Numbered from the stretch's first letter, positions 1 through 8,904 are shown. The stretch is DNA of 64,000 bases from Mesobacterium_A sp034670065 (GCA_034670065.1 JAXMOG010000002.1:496001-560000); one strand, 5' to 3'. The notes: a model not told the origin generated them from the sequence alone. Program-made: numbers and translations.

Positions 1-2444
1 GTGACATCCAACAGATCGTTGCCCGAATAGGTGCCATCACCATTGTCTGTTGGCGCCTCAAAATTCGAGACGATATCGTTGCCGGAACCGTCCGCCAGAA
101 TGATCGTATCTTCAGCCGAACTGAGCGAGATGATTTCAATTTCTTCGAAAGTCGCTGTTGATGTGCCGTCTGAAACCGTGCCGATTTCCGGGTTCACATC
201 TGTCAGATCGATTGTCAGATCGGTTGTTATCGCCGACAGGTCCAGCGTATCGCCCAGGGTCTGGTCCATGTCTTCGGCGCTGATCGTGTCGTTGCCGAAG
301 TCGTCTTCCAGCACGATTGTATCATCGCCCCAGCCGCCCCAGACATAGTCATCGCCCGTGCCGCCATACAGTATGTCATTGTCATAGCTGCCGCGTACAA
401 AGTCATCGCCGCTTCCGCCATACAACGTATCGTTGCCGTAGTCGCCGTTGACCCAGTCGTCACCATTGCCGCCTTCGTAGTAGTCGTTGCCTGTCCCCGA
501 TTCCAGGGAGTCAGCGCCAGAGCCACCGTAGACAGTGTCGTCCCCTTCATCGCCGTACAGAGAGTCATCCCCGGCACCACCAAGCAGCAAGTCACCTTCG
601 GTACCGCCGCGCAGGGTGTCGTTGTCATCTCCGCCGGCCAAGGAGTCTGATCCGGCTCCGCCCGCAATGCTGTCTGTACCATCACCACCAAGCACGGAAT
701 CGTCGCCATCAGCACTGTCCAGGATGATGCCCAACGTATCGGCTGATGCGTCGACCGTATCCGCCTGATCCGTAAGCGTAAGCTGTTCGATTTCGGAGAA
801 TCTTGTGAGGTTCGAGCTGTCGTCAATGTCGCCGTAGGCATTGCCGTTAAAATCTACCTGAACGCCAACGGTCAGACCGCTTAGGTCAATGTGGTCAACG
901 TCCGTGCCGTCTTCACCACCGGTGATCGTGTCATTGCCACCGAAATTGGCGCTATAAGAAAACAGGTCGCTGCCAGAGCCACCTGATAGCGCATCGTCGC
1001 CGCCGACGGCCAGAATGGTATCATCCCCATCGCCACCGGAAACCGCGAATCCAACCGTTGACGAACCCGTGTCAAATTGGTCGTCTTGGCCGGTCAGAAT
1101 GATCCGCTCCATCTCGTCGAAATACAGCGTGTCTGTTCCGGCGGTGATTGCACCTTGTTCATCGCCCGACAAACTACCGATCGCCGCAGTTGTCAGTGCA
1201 GACAGATCAACGGTGTCGTCATCTTCGCCTGTAGCGGTGGTTTCACCCCCGTCCGCCTCGTCCGTTCCAAACCCGTCTTCAAACCGAAAGGTATCTTCGT
1301 CAGCGCCGCCGTTCAGGCTGTCATTACCGGTACCACCAACCAGCAAGTCCATGCCATCGCCCGCGCGGATCGTGTCAGCGCCGTCGCCACCATAAATGGT
1401 GTCATTGCCATCCACTGCCAGAATGCTGTCATCGCCATCACCGGCGGCAATCATATCCGAATCTGTGCCTGAGGCGTTGTCCGAGGCGTCGACCTTATCG
1501 CCTTCGGGGTCGCCTGCGTAGCTCAGGTCGATTGTGTCATCACCGGATGTACCCTCGACCAGATAGTCGTTTGTCCCGGCGGTTACGCCCATGGCCTTTA
1601 GCTGACCTGGGCTGCCGACAAGCGCAGGTGGCACACCCTCAAGGGTTAACGTTTCACCACCCGGAAAGGTCAGGATCGTGTCGCCTGTCCCATCGCCATT
1701 GGTGTCGGTGACCACGATATCGTCGGTGGTTACGGCACCAAGGCCAGACAGGTCTAACAAGTCGTTGCCAGTGAAGGTTCCGTCGCCATTATCTGACGGG
1801 GATTTAAAACCAACAACCACGTCGTTGCCGCTGCCACTGGCAAGAACAACGGTATCGTTCGCACCGCCCAGAATGACGCGCTCAATATCGGTAAACGTAA
1901 CGGTGCCATCTACACCTGTGACAGTACCTGTGCCCGATGTGCCCGAAGACAGATCAACCGTCAGATCGCTGACAATGCCTGACAGGTCCAGTGTGTCGCC
2001 AATGGTTTCGCCAGTTGAGCCGCCATCAATCGTGTCGTTGCCATATCCATCTTCGAGAATGAAAACATCATCGCCGCTACCGCCCGACAAGCTGTCGTTT
2101 CCGGAACCGCCAGAGATTGCGTCTGCTTCGGCGCCGCCATCGATGGTGTCATTGCCGGTATCGCCACTGAGCGTATCGTTGCCGTCGCCACCAACCAGCG
2201 CAGTAAAATATGAGAAATACGTTGTACCGCCCAAAGAGGCATCCGGCGTGCCGGAATAGCCAGCGTCGCCAACAACGAAGGTATCGACACCGTCTGTTAA
2301 CGTTACTGAACCTGATTGAATGTCTACATCAAAACTCGCGCCAAGGCCGCTGAAGTCTAATGTGTGGCCTGACCCTGATTCGCTGATTGAGGTCCAAAAA
2401 GACACGGTCTGCCAATTGACCGGAGTCACCACATAGGTTGCCAT
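1..2444 (-). CDS. RTX (hemolysin-type Ca-binding repeat) exoprotein, 5' part
   Basis: The reading frame is open from an ATG at 2444 to the window edge (814 codons, no stop), so the C-terminus lies outside. A GGAG about nine bases upstream supports this start. After about 75 residues without repeats come many glycine/aspartate nonapeptides of the GGxGxDxLx type, for example GGDGNDTLSGDTGNDT and GGSGDDVF, in several blocks. Between blocks are strands such as 'DLSGLGA.TTDDIVVTDTNGDG'. In this family the nonapeptides bind calcium outside the cell and the protein leaves through a type I secretion system using a C-terminal signal. Roseobacter relatives often end in a Hint domain, which cannot be checked here. 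There is no N-terminal signal peptide, as expected for type I export. The family is secure; the biological role is unknown. Confidence 0.9.
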   Translation of the reverse strand, partial: MATYVVTPVNWQTVSFWTSISESGSGHTLDFSGLGASFDVDIQSGSVTLTDGVDTFVVGDAGYSGTPDASLGGTTYFSYFTALVGGDGNDTLSGDTGNDTIDGGAEADAISGGSGNDSLSGGSGDDVFILEDGYGNDTIDGGSTGETIGDTLDLSGIVSDLTVDLSSGTSGTGTVTGVDGTVTFTDIERVILGGANDTVVLASGSGNDVVVGFKSPSDNGDGTFTGNDLLDLSGLGAVTTDDIVVTDTNGDGTGDTILTFPGGETLTLEGVPPALVGSPGQLKAMGVTAGTNDYLVEGTSGDDTIDLSYAGDPEGDKVDASDNASGTDSDMIAAGDGDDSILAVDGNDTIYGGDGADTIRAGDGMDLLVGGTGNDSLNGGADEDTFRFEDGFGTDEADGGETTATGEDDDTVDLSALTTAAIGSLSGDEQGAITAGTDTLYFDEMERIILTGQDDQFDTGSSTVGFAVSGGDGDDTILAVGGDDALSGGSGSDLFSYSANFGGNDTITGGEDGTDVDHIDLSGLTVGVQVDFNGNAYGDIDDSSNLTRFSEIEQLTLTDQADTVDASADTLGIILDSADGDDSVLGGDGTDSIAGGAGSDSLAGGDDNDTLRGGTEGDLLLGGAGDDSLYGDEGDDTVYGGSGADSLESGTGNDYYEGGNGDDWVNGDYGNDTLYGGSGDDFVRGSYDNDILYGGTGDDYVWGGWGDDTIVLEDDFGNDTISAEDMDQTLGDTLDLSAITTDLTIDLTDVNPEIGTVSDGTSTATFEEIEIISLSSAEDTIILADGSGNDIVSNFEAPTDNGDGTYSGNDLLDV

Positions 2445-2618
2445 ACAAAACGCTCCAACTTGGTACTGCGACGATCCGGGAAAACGCGGCAACGCTTGGC
2501 AGTCTTCATGATTCGCGCACCAGCAGCGGTACGCGGTTGGACGTTGTAATGAAGCGGAAAATTGGCTGTATCAGGGCACGGGCCGGATGTTTTTCGGACG
2601 CCATGCCCCAATAAGTTG

Positions 2619-2646
2619 TGTGAAAAGCCAGCGAGAGTGGCTGTTT
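2619..2646 (-). terminator. Terminator of the hsp20-DUF1150 transcript
   Basis: Read on the minus strand, AGCCA-CTCTCGC-TGGCT forms a short hairpin followed by TTTTC. It begins three bases after the DUF1150 stop codon. The stem is only five pairs, so it may be weak. Confidence 0.5.
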
Positions 2647-2648
2647 TC

Positions 2649-2876
2649 TTAGTGCACGGTCACCGGCGCAAGATCGTTTTGGCGGGCCAAAACAAAGGCC
2701 ATCGACCGGTCTTTGACCAGCGCCAGGCGTTCCCCGTCGGCATTGTGAACTGCGTAAACTGTATCCTGATCACCAATCTGATCGCGAACATCGGCAGGCA
2801 GATCCTGCGTTTGAACCGGGCGAACGTAGACGATGCGATCTTCCTCAGGCGCGAGTAAAGATGTTTCCGTATTCAT
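2649..2876 (-). CDS. DUF1150 family protein
   Basis: This 75-residue protein lies four bases downstream of the hsp20 gene on the same strand and has its own ribosome site (AAAGGG). It matches the DUF1150 family of small alphaproteobacterial proteins: acidic N-terminus, central 'VYVRPVQTQDLP', then 'YAVHNADGERLALVKDRSMAFVLARQNDLAPVTVH'-type C-terminus. The pairing with an Hsp20 gene is common in Rhodobacterales and suggests a role in the same stress response, but no activity is established. There is no signal peptide or membrane segment, so it is probably cytoplasmic. Confidence 0.85.
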   Translation of the reverse strand: MNTETSLLAPEEDRIVYVRPVQTQDLPADVRDQIGDQDTVYAVHNADGERLALVKDRSMAFVLARQNDLAPVTVH

Positions 2877-2880
2877 GACG

Positions 2881-3294
2881 TTACCCTTTCTTTATCTGGA
2901 TTGATTGGACTACGGTTTCCGGGCGGGACAGTGCTAAGTCTATGTGCAACAAGCCATTTTCCATTGTGGCATCGCCAATTTCGACACCGTCAGCCAGCAC
3001 GAAACTGCGCTGAAATTGGCGCGACGCGATTCCCCGGTGTAAAAACACGCGGTCTTGTCCATCGTCCTGTTGGCGTCCACGAACAACCAACTGCCGATCT
3101 TCAACCGTGACGGACAGATCGGTTTCTGAAAAACCTGCGACCGCCAAAGTGATACGATACGAATTGTCAGTCTTTTGTTCGATATTATAGGGGGGATACC
3201 CCTCGTTGCCGGATTTAGCGGTGCGTTCCAGCAACCGCTCTAACTGCTCAAACCCAAGCATGTGGGGATAGGACCCCAAAGTAAGCTTCGTCAT
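2881..3294 (-). CDS. Small heat shock protein, Hsp20 / alpha-crystallin family
   Basis: This 137-residue protein is an ATP-independent holdase chaperone that binds unfolding proteins. The alpha-crystallin domain spans about residues 30-130: 'YPPYNIEQKTDNSYRITLAVAGF' opens it, with 'DLSVTVEDRQLVVRGR' and 'LHRGIASRQFQRSFVLADGVEI' following. The C-terminal 'VVQSIQIKKG' carries the I-x-I motif used for oligomer assembly. The frame extends upstream to 3462, but the ATG at 3294 (MTKLTLGSYPHM) has an AAGGACG ribosome site and matches the usual family N-terminus. It is co-transcribed with the DUF1150 gene. A heat-shock-type promoter lies about 70 bases upstream. Confidence 0.93.
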   Translation of the reverse strand: MTKLTLGSYPHMLGFEQLERLLERTAKSGNEGYPPYNIEQKTDNSYRITLAVAGFSETDLSVTVEDRQLVVRGRQQDDGQDRVFLHRGIASRQFQRSFVLADGVEIGDATMENGLLHIDLALSRPETVVQSIQIKKG

Positions 3295-3359
3295 AGACAC
3301 GTCCTTGTCAAAAGCGACCGTCGGTGCCGGGCCCCATTGTGGCGATCCGGCTGTAATGA

Positions 3360-3388
3360 ATATGGGAATGTGTTTCGTGCTGCGCAAG
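3360..3388 (-). promoter_or_regulatory. RpoH (sigma-32)-like promoter of hsp20
   Basis: On the minus strand CTTGCGC (3388-3382) is followed after 14 bases by TCCCATAT (3367-3360). The E. coli sigma-32 consensus is CTTGAAA, 13-17 bases, CCCCATNT, so the first four -35 bases and seven of eight -10 bases agree. It would give a leader of roughly 55-60 bases before the hsp20 ATG. Confidence 0.65.
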
Positions 3389-3449
3389 GGCTTTGCCGAC
3401 AGCAATGAACTTGCTATGGTCAAATCCCGTATCTTTAGGAATTCACAAG

Positions 3450-3674
3450 ATGAATGCGCCACGTGACCTTTCCATGAAAACCGAAGAGGTTTTGCGCGTC
3501 GAGCTTCAGACGTTCAAACGCGAACACGGCGACCTGGATGAAGCGATTCGGGCTTTGCAAGAACGGGGCACATCAGATCAGTTGACAGTGCAGCGGTTGA
3601 AAAAGCGCAAGCTGGCCCTGAAAGACAAAATTGCCCAGATCGAAGACCGGCTTTTGCCTGACATTATTGCGTAA
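3450..3674 (+). CDS. YdcH / DUF465 family small protein
   Basis: This 74-residue protein is mostly one predicted coiled-coil helix. It ends with the family hallmark 'LTVQRLKKRKLALKDKIAQIEDRL'. The ATG at 3450 is preceded by AGGA (3437-3440); a shorter start at 3474 (MKTEEVLR) is possible. Family members are small cytoplasmic helical proteins of unknown function. A second member with the same 'LKKRKL' core lies at 18850-19023. Confidence 0.85.
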   Translation: MNAPRDLSMKTEEVLRVELQTFKREHGDLDEAIRALQERGTSDQLTVQRLKKRKLALKDKIAQIEDRLLPDIIA

Positions 3675-3721
3675 AGCTCGCAACAGGTTATAAGGCGCCT
3701 TTCTGTTATGAAGGGGGCGTC

Positions 3722-4219
3722 ATGGCCGATTCAGACACCATCCGTGTTGGCATTATTATGGGCAGTCAGTCCGACTGGCCGACAATGAAAGAAGCCACGA
3801 TTATTCTGGATGAACTGGGCGTCGCATATGAGACGCGCATCGTATCGGCGCATCGTACTCCGGACCGTCTGTGGGACTATGGGATAACCGCGGCTGATCG
3901 CGGATTGTATGTCATCATCGCTGGGGCGGGGGGCGCGGCCCATTTGCCGGGTATGATGGCCTCAAAAACCCGTGTGCCGGTGATTGGCGTGCCCATTCAG
4001 ACGCGTGCTTTGTCCGGCGTCGACAGTCTTTACTCCATTGTTCAGATGCCCAAAGGGTTTCCGGTTGCCACGATGGCGATTGGTGCTGCGGGCGCGGCCA
4101 ACGCGGGTTTGATGGCGGCTGGCATTTTGGCCAATGCCGATCCGGCGCTGGCTGAACGGTTGAACAAATGGCGCGCTGATTTGGCAGCCTCTATCCCGAT
4201 GGAGCCCAAGGATGACTGA
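3722..4219 (+). CDS. purE: N5-carboxyaminoimidazole ribonucleotide mutase
   Basis: PurE moves the carboxyl group of N5-CAIR to C4, giving CAIR in de novo purine synthesis. The 165 residues are typical of class I PurE. Visible motifs are GSQSDWP (14-20) in the phosphate-binding loop, the catalytic-region SAHRTP (42-47), and GAGGAAHLPGM (68-78). The start follows a GAAGGGGG ribosome site. Its last eight bases overlap purK, whose product makes its substrate, so the two are translationally coupled. Confidence 0.97.
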   Translation: MADSDTIRVGIIMGSQSDWPTMKEATIILDELGVAYETRIVSAHRTPDRLWDYGITAADRGLYVIIAGAGGAAHLPGMMASKTRVPVIGVPIQTRALSGVDSLYSIVQMPKGFPVATMAIGAAGAANAGLMAAGILANADPALAERLNKWRADLAASIPMEPKDD

Positions 4220-5285
4220 GGCGCTTCCAGCAGGATCGATTATTGGGATCGTCGGCGGCGGGCAATTGGGCCGCATGCTGTCTGTCGCGGCCAGCCGTCT
4301 GGGCTACCGAAGCCACATTTTTGAACCTTCGGCCAATCCACCCGCAGGACAAGTGGCCGAATATGTCACCACGGCATCCTACGAGGACGAGGCGGCATTG
4401 CGCGCCTTCGGCGCTGCTGTGGATGTGATCACGTATGAGTTTGAAAACATCCCGACAGCAGCCTTGGACATTCTGCAGGATTGCGCGCCTATTCGTCCGG
4501 GCCGCGAAGCCCTGCGTATCAGCCAGGATCGCCTGACGGAAAAGACGTTTTTGCGCGATCTGGGGCTGCAAACGGCGGCCTTTGCAGATGTACCTGACGC
4601 CGCTGCTATGGAGGCGGCCATTGCAGATGTTGGCGCTCCAGCCATTCTGAAGACCCGCCGTTTTGGGTATGATGGCAAGGGGCAGGTGCGGGTCACACAA
4701 GCAGACCAGGCACAAAGCGCCTATGCCGAAATGAAGGGTGCGCCGTCGATCCTGGAAGGGTTTGTCGATTTCGATTTCGAAGTCTCGGTGATCGCCGCCC
4801 GTGGGGTAACGGGAGAAGTGTCATGCTTTGATCCGGGCGAAAACGTTCATAGTGACGGTATTTTGCGCACGACTACTGTTCCGGCGCGCTTGACCAACAA
4901 GCAAGCCACTGACGCGGTTCTGATCGCGGCCAAGATCCTTAGCACGCTGGATTACGTCGGTGTTTTGGGCGTGGAATTGTTTGTGGGCCAGACCGGTTTG
5001 ATCGTGAACGAGATTGCGCCTCGCGTGCACAACTCAGGTCACTGGACGCAAAATGGCTGCGCCGTGGATCAGTTTGAGCAGCATATCCGTGCGGTCGTTG
5101 GCTGGCCGCTGGGGGATGGTCAGCGGCACAGCGATGTCGTGATGGAAAACCTGATCGGCGATGATCTGGATCGCTTGCCCGAGCTGGCAGGACAACGGAA
5201 CGCGGCAATTCATTTGTATGGTAAGGCCGATGTGAAGCCGGGCCGTAAAATGGGCCACGTAAATCACGTGAAAACAACGGGCTAA
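4212..5285 (+). CDS. purK: 5-(carboxyamino)imidazole ribonucleotide synthase
   Basis: PurK is an ATP-grasp ligase that carboxylates AIR to N5-CAIR using ATP and bicarbonate, directly before PurE. The N-terminal motif GIVGGGQLGRML (about 12-23) and 'DVITYEFENIP' are typical. The ATP-grasp core includes 'ILKTRRFGYDGKGQ' and 'LEGFVDFDFEVSVIAAR', and the metal-site strand reads 'GVLGVELFV...VNEIAPRVHNSGHWT'. Length (357 aa) is normal. The gene overlaps purE by eight bases. Its stop overlaps the convergent phnM-like gene by four bases. Confidence 0.97.
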   Translation: MTEALPAGSIIGIVGGGQLGRMLSVAASRLGYRSHIFEPSANPPAGQVAEYVTTASYEDEAALRAFGAAVDVITYEFENIPTAALDILQDCAPIRPGREALRISQDRLTEKTFLRDLGLQTAAFADVPDAAAMEAAIADVGAPAILKTRRFGYDGKGQVRVTQADQAQSAYAEMKGAPSILEGFVDFDFEVSVIAARGVTGEVSCFDPGENVHSDGILRTTTVPARLTNKQATDAVLIAAKILSTLDYVGVLGVELFVGQTGLIVNEIAPRVHNSGHWTQNGCAVDQFEQHIRAVVGWPLGDGQRHSDVVMENLIGDDLDRLPELAGQRNAAIHLYGKADVKPGRKMGHVNHVKTTG

Positions 5286-6463
5286 GTGGCGTTTAGGAAC
5301 CGGTTGCCAACGATACCGGTCGCGTAAGTCAGCGTGCCTGCGGCGATTGTGGCGCCGACGCGTCCTGTCTCAGGTTCCAGAATCAACAGATCGCCACGCA
5401 TGCCGGGGGCAATCTGCCCACGATCTGTCAGCCCCAGAATTTTGGCGGGGTTGGTCGAGACCAAGCGCCATGCGGCAGGTAGGTCCATGACCCCTTTCGA
5501 GACGATGCTATCCACAGCAGCGCGCAACGCAGGGTAGTGATAGTCCGACGCCAGCGCATCACATAACCCTGCCTCGATCAGCTCCATCGCCGAGACATTG
5601 CCAGCGTGACTGGACCCGCGCACAACATTTGGCGCACCAAGGATAACGGGCGCGCTTGAACCACTGGCGGCCTCTGCGGCTTCGAAGGTTTCGGGAAACT
5701 CCGATATGGTGACGCCCATCGCTGACCATTTCGCCCGATCAGACAAGGTGCTGTCATCATGACTGCCCAAAACAACCCCGCGCGCCAACAGTTTTTCTGA
5801 CAGGGCAGTCAGGGCTGCGGGCACGTCCGGCCCTCTTTGATGCAAGCCGATCATCATTGCAAAATGGTCTTCCGGATTGCGTCCACCCTTTAATGCTTGC
5901 CCGGTCAGCCGCTTGGGCCGGCGCCCGCTGGCCAAGCGGTCATGCTGCAAGTGATCATTGTAAACGACATATTTGATGCCAAACCTGTCAACGGTTTCCA
6001 CAACAAGGTCGAAGGCATCCAGCAGGTGCGTTTCCAGACGCAATTGCAGGCGCAGATCAGTGGCCAGATCGGCAGAGATTTTCTGCACGGTTTCAAAGAC
6101 ATGAACGGCAAATTCCGGCCCGCGCATGCCACCTTCCCAACTAAAGAACTGCGCCATGACTCCTGTGGTGATTCCGTTTGCTGACATTTCGGCGGCGGTG
6201 GCGATTACGCCGCCCTTGGCGTCTTGCATCGCACCACGGCGCGGGGCCATGTGGCGTTCAAACCCATCGCCGTGAATGTCGACAACTCCGGGTAAGATCA
6301 AACATCCGGACAGGTCCACCTCTCGCCCGACAGGCCCGGCAATGATTTGCCCATCAGACAAGGAAACGGATTGCGAAATCAGCCCGTCCGGCATCAAGAC
6401 CTGAGCGCCAGTAAGCGTTAGGGCCGGGGGGGTGAAAGAATGTTTGTGCGCTTCGTTTTGCAT
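5282..6463 (-). CDS. phnM: PhnM-like amidohydrolase (alkylphosphonate pathway type)
   Basis: This 393-residue amidohydrolase resembles PhnM, which in the C-P lyase pathway releases diphosphate from alpha-D-ribose 1-methylphosphonate 5-triphosphate. Visible motifs are 'LPGVVDIHGDGFERH' (metal-binding D-x-H-x-D), 'RLETHLLD', 'VVYNDHLQHDR', 'GVVLGSHDDST' and the late metal Asp in 'CDALASDYHYP'. The start chosen is the ATG at 6463 (MQNEAHKHSF), because the upstream extension to 6526 runs into the divergent Nudix gene. No phnG-L genes lie nearby, so the gene is either an outlying phn member or a paralogue with another substrate. Confidence 0.8.
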   Translation of the reverse strand: MQNEAHKHSFTPPALTLTGAQVLMPDGLISQSVSLSDGQIIAGPVGREVDLSGCLILPGVVDIHGDGFERHMAPRRGAMQDAKGGVIATAAEMSANGITTGVMAQFFSWEGGMRGPEFAVHVFETVQKISADLATDLRLQLRLETHLLDAFDLVVETVDRFGIKYVVYNDHLQHDRLASGRRPKRLTGQALKGGRNPEDHFAMMIGLHQRGPDVPAALTALSEKLLARGVVLGSHDDSTLSDRAKWSAMGVTISEFPETFEAAEAASGSSAPVILGAPNVVRGSSHAGNVSAMELIEAGLCDALASDYHYPALRAAVDSIVSKGVMDLPAAWRLVSTNPAKILGLTDRGQIAPGMRGDLLILEPETGRVGATIAAGTLTYATGIVGNRFLNAT

Positions 6464-6513
6464 GATGCGCCTGATACTGTTCTTTAGGTTCGACCGAAAG
6501 AGGCAGTGAAATA

Positions 6514-6957
6514 GTGAAACAGGCAATAAGACTGGCGGTTCGCGCGGTTATCTTACACGACGACAAATTGTTGCTGGTCAATGCCTATCCCGACGGGCGC
6601 AGCAATCTGTGGTGCGCACCTGGTGGCGGGGTCGAAAAAGGGGCCTCACTGACCGATAATTTGCAACGGGAAATCCACGAGGAAACCGGATTGTCAATTT
6701 CTGTTGGTCTACCATGCCTGGTTAACGAATTTCACAGCCCAGAGACTGGTTTTCATCAGGTCGAAGTGTTCTTCCGCTGCCAGTTGCTGCGCGGTGCTTT
6801 GTCGGACGATTGGCAAGATCCCGAAGGTGTTGTGTCACGCCGTCGTTGGGTTTCTCGGGATGAGATTGAAGATTTCCGGCTGAAGCCTGACAGCCTGTCG
6901 AAAATCGCTTGGTCGAATGAGATTGTGTACGACCAGTTGGAAGTCATTGTCACTTAA
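6514..6957 (+). CDS. NUDIX hydrolase
   Basis: This 147-residue protein uses a GTG start and is divergent from the phnM-like gene with only 50 bases between the starts. The Nudix box lies at about residues 34-57: GGGVEKGASLTDNLQ then REIHEETGL. The metal-binding REUxEE core is intact, but the first conserved Glu of the box (normally 'GE') is Ala, which occurs in some active members. Nudix enzymes cleave a nucleoside diphosphate linked to another moiety. The substrate cannot be read from the sequence. It ends 13 bases before the convergent transporter gene. Confidence 0.88.
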   Translation: MKQAIRLAVRAVILHDDKLLLVNAYPDGRSNLWCAPGGGVEKGASLTDNLQREIHEETGLSISVGLPCLVNEFHSPETGFHQVEVFFRCQLLRGALSDDWQDPEGVVSRRRWVSRDEIEDFRLKPDSLSKIAWSNEIVYDQLEVIVT

Positions 6958-6970
6958 CCGACAGTCGAGC

Positions 6971-7810
6971 TTATCGCTTGGATGCCAGCAGCGACACGCC
7001 GATTCCGCCCAATATCAGCAGTGAAGCAAAGGCGAATTTGGCAGTCAGCGCCTCGCCCAGAAATATCATGCCGCCTCCAAGTGCGATGGCCGGAACAGTC
7101 AATTGCGCCAAAGCGCCAGTTGTGGCGCGCAGTTTGGGCAGCAGGTGATACCAAAGCGCATAGCCCAAACCGGACGTGACGGCCCCCGACAGGCAAGCCA
7201 AAGCAATTCCGTACCCCGTGATCTGATTGGTGTCGGCGGTAAACGGCAAAAGCAAAAGCGCCAGCGGTGCCGCGATGACAAAGTTTGCCGCCGTGGCCGA
7301 TAATGCATCAGACGCAACGCGCCCAACCAAGGAATAAACGCCCCACCCAACACCAGCCGCAGCCATCAATAAAACGGACGAAAAACGTGCCGACCCGGTT
7401 TCAACAGGCAGCAATAGCCAAACCACACCGGCAAAGGCCAACACAGCCCCAACCCAACGCAGGGCAGCAACCCGCTCTCCGCCGATCAGCGCCCCGGCAA
7501 ACATTGTGATTTGGACCGTTCCAAACAGGATCAAAGCGCCCAAACCCGCGTCCAACGCCAAGTAGGCAAGAGAAAACCCAAAAATATAGACAAGAAGAGA
7601 GATGACCCCCGATGGGCGATACGAGGTTTTCAGATTGATATACCCGCGCAATACCATGGTTAGCACCGCCAAGGTCAGCGCCCCAGAGGCCAACCGGACT
7701 GCGCCAAACGCCATGGCATCCATCCCGCCGTCGACCAGCGCCAGCCGGTTCAGTACGGAATTCGCGGCAAAAGCCACCATGGTCAGGGCTGTCATAAGAA
7801 AAACTGTCAT
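6971..7810 (-). CDS. EamA/DMT-family transporter
   Basis: The 279 residues are almost entirely hydrophobic, with about ten membrane helices in two similar halves. This is the layout of the drug/metabolite transporter superfamily. 'RLALVDGGMDAMAFGAVRLASGALTL' and 'LGGGMIFLGEALTAKFAFASLLILGGIGVSLL' are typical of EamA repeats. The protein sits in the inner membrane and probably exports a small metabolite; the substrate is not predictable. No clear operon partner exists: the Nudix gene converges on it and trxB is 100 bases upstream. Confidence 0.88.
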   Translation of the reverse strand: MTVFLMTALTMVAFAANSVLNRLALVDGGMDAMAFGAVRLASGALTLAVLTMVLRGYINLKTSYRPSGVISLLVYIFGFSLAYLALDAGLGALILFGTVQITMFAGALIGGERVAALRWVGAVLAFAGVVWLLLPVETGSARFSSVLLMAAAGVGWGVYSLVGRVASDALSATAANFVIAAPLALLLLPFTADTNQITGYGIALACLSGAVTSGLGYALWYHLLPKLRATTGALAQLTVPAIALGGGMIFLGEALTAKFAFASLLILGGIGVSLLASKR

Positions 7811-7911
7811 TGCACGTCAGTAGCGCAACGACACGTCAGACGAAATTCGCCTTTTCGTGAAGAGCAAAGATGTGACGACCAGATGCCGTTGCCAGCACCT
7901 GGTCGACCGTT

Positions 7912-8904
7912 TCAGGCTTTTTCGTCGACTGGCGCGCTTTGATCTTCTGTTGTCGCTTCGTCGAATTCATTTTCGGCCAGCCAGCGCTCTGCCTCCAACG
8001 CCGCCATACATCCCATGCTGGCCGAGGTGACGGCCTGACGGTATTTATGATCAGTCAGATCACCGGCTGCAAAAACACCCGGAATGCTGGTTGCTGTGCT
8101 GTCCGGCTGGGTGACGACGTAGCCGCCCATATGGGTTTCAAGCTTGTCTTTGACCAGTTCGCTGGCTGGGGCATGACCGATCGCAACAAACACGCCCTTA
8201 CAAGCCAGTTCGCTGACTTCGTCGGTTTTGACATTGCGCAGCTTCACACCTTCGACGCCCAGCGGGTTTTCTGCACCGATGACCTCTTCCAAAACCGTGT
8301 CCCACATGACTTCGATTTTGGGGTTCTTGAACAGTCGGTCCTGCAGGATTTTTTCTGAACGGAACTCATCGCGCCGGTGAATGACTGTGACCTTCGAGGC
8401 GAAATTGGTCAAAAACAGTGCTTCTTCGACGGCCGTGTTGCCGCCTCCGATCACAACAATTTCCTGTCCGCGGTAAAAGAAGCCGTCGCAGGTGGCACAG
8501 GCAGAGACGCCAAAGCCCTTGAATTTCTCTTCTGATGGCAGACCCAGCCATTTGGCACGGGCACCGGTGGCAAGGATGATTGCATCTGCTTCAAAGGTTG
8601 TGCCGCTATCCGCAAACGCTTTCAGCGGTCGGCTGTCCAGATCCAATGAGGTGATATAGTCGGATACAATCTCGCAACCCATTGCACGGGCGTGGGCTTC
8701 CATCTTCACCATCAGGTCGGGGCCCTGAACTTCTGTCTCACCGGGCCAGTTTTCAACTTCGGTTGTGGTGGTCAACTGGCCACCGGGCTCCAGGCCTTGA
8801 ACCAGGATTGGGTCCAACATGGCACGGCTTGCATAGACACCCGCCGTATAACCGGCAGGGCCGGAGCCGATAATCAAAACTTTGGTGCGGCGAATCTCGG
8901 ACAT
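7912..8904 (-). CDS. trxB: Thioredoxin-disulfide reductase
   Basis: TrxB uses NADPH and FAD to reduce thioredoxin in the cytoplasm. The FAD-binding GSGPAGYTAG starts at residue 13. The redox-active CATC is at 136-139, 'VIGGGNTAVEEALFL' is the NADPH site and 'GVFAAGDLTDHKYRQAVTSASMGCMAALEA' closes the second FAD region. The ATG at 8904 gives a standard 330 residues with an extended acidic C-tail; the longer frame to 8955 is unlikely. An Lrp-family gene is divergent from it, an arrangement often seen in Rhodobacterales. Confidence 0.96.
   Translation of the reverse strand: MSEIRRTKVLIIGSGPAGYTAGVYASRAMLDPILVQGLEPGGQLTTTTEVENWPGETEVQGPDLMVKMEAHARAMGCEIVSDYITSLDLDSRPLKAFADSGTTFEADAIILATGARAKWLGLPSEEKFKGFGVSACATCDGFFYRGQEIVVIGGGNTAVEEALFLTNFASKVTVIHRRDEFRSEKILQDRLFKNPKIEVMWDTVLEEVIGAENPLGVEGVKLRNVKTDEVSELACKGVFVAIGHAPASELVKDKLETHMGGYVVTQPDSTATSIPGVFAAGDLTDHKYRQAVTSASMGCMAALEAERWLAENEFDEATTEDQSAPVDEKA

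Noticed and set aside
31..2259. Several plus-strand Ser/Pro/Val-rich frames opposite the left-edge RTX gene, and minus-strand out-of-frame ones
   Set aside because: Their composition is the reverse complement of Gly/Asp repeat codons, they have no ribosome sites, and the minus-strand RTX frame is continuous over the region.
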